Of a DNA stretch of 32,214 nucleotides, positions 32,090 to 32,214 are shown one piece after another. A program made the position numbers and the translations under genes. Location of the stretch: NCBI GenBank assembly GCA_013816265.1, contig JACDES010000022.1:1-32214 (forward strand), read 5' to 3'. The notes under the pieces were generated by a model. It worked only from the letters and a program-made list of their open reading frames with translations, did not search any database and was not told where the DNA came from. The number at the start of each line of letters is the position of its first letter. Within the stretch, counting starts at the first letter, position 1. This DNA comes from Parachlamydiaceae bacterium. Lineage in GTDB: Bacteria > Chlamydiota > Chlamydiia > Chlamydiales > Parachlamydiaceae.

Positions 32090-32214
32090 CAATGCTGTCA
32101 AAATAAGAAAAAAATGAGAATTGCTTATTTCTTTACGGTTCTATTAATATTAAGGAAAGTTCCTTGTGTTAGGCCTGAAGGGCCGGCATGAAATAGCCCA
32201 GGTCGCAGCAAAGC
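32090..32214. other. Unassigned end of window
   Basis: The last 125 bp carry no ORF. After an AT-rich stretch with AAGGAA/TTCCTT, the final 45 bases become GC-rich (GGCCTGAAGGGCCGGC and on), which suggests the beginning of another repeat or RNA-related element that continues past the window. Confidence 0.4.

Overview
The window is low-G+C bacterial DNA that I place in the Chlamydiae, most likely an amoeba-associated lineage such as Parachlamydiaceae (Protochlamydia-like). The placement rests on three things: a RecA whose sequence is of chlamydial type, a GlmU-like beta-helix gene directly followed by a polyprenyl synthase as I remember it in Chlamydia, and many eukaryote-symbiont-style genes (small proteins with signal peptides, P-loop proteins, decaying genes). 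No CRISPR array, rRNA, or recognisable transposase is present. Both ends of the window fall in inverted-repeat DNA, so it may be a whole contig broken at repeats.

Layout. 1-1004: a small gene with a strong terminator, bracketed by inverted copies of a repeat with a palindromic 43-bp core; the second copy runs into the 3' end of tatC. 980-2151: tatA-tatC (minus strand). 2455-4001: a membrane-anchored Nudix hydrolase and a VOC-fold protein (minus). 4170-6377: a small gene, tRNA-Pro(GGG), a dinD gene of proteobacterial type, and a broken gene. 6437-12776: accessory metabolism, consisting of a KdsC-like phosphatase with a signal-like N-terminus, a TraB/GumN-like protein, P-loop proteins, two GNAT acetyltransferases (one with a signal peptide) and Ada. 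12830-18633: a TrmA/RlmD-type RNA methyltransferase, a GlmU-like left-handed beta-helix protein, a GGPP-type prenyl synthase, an exported WcbI-like protein, and recA. 18983-23356: a DUF4383 gene split by one stop codon, then a three-gene minus-strand operon that looks like GspL + GspM/PilO + a MORN-type repeat protein, with a 31-codon cysteine-rich ORF upstream. 23567-31653, all on the plus strand: a DUF4143 ATPase, then a tight cluster yggT-dus-acyP-DUF2071-glycosyltransferase-transaldolase-like-methyltransferase. 31654-32214: two consecutive long hairpin-type inverted repeats, one carrying tRNA-like D-arm and T-arm motifs.

Functional themes. DNA repair is represented by recA, dinD and ada. 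Envelope and export are represented by tatA/tatC, the GspL/M-like pair, the KdsC-like and GlmU-like proteins, prenyl diphosphate synthesis and WcbI. RNA modification is represented by dus, the TrmA/RlmD-like enzyme and the Methyltransf_32-type enzyme. Two normally cytosolic enzyme folds (KdsC, GNAT) carry signal-peptide-like N-termini, and the WcbI-like protein also looks exported, which would suit enzymes sent to the periplasm or host. The most unusual items are the repeat elements at both ends, the unrecognised GspL/GspM-like module, and the tiny CC-x3-C peptide gene.
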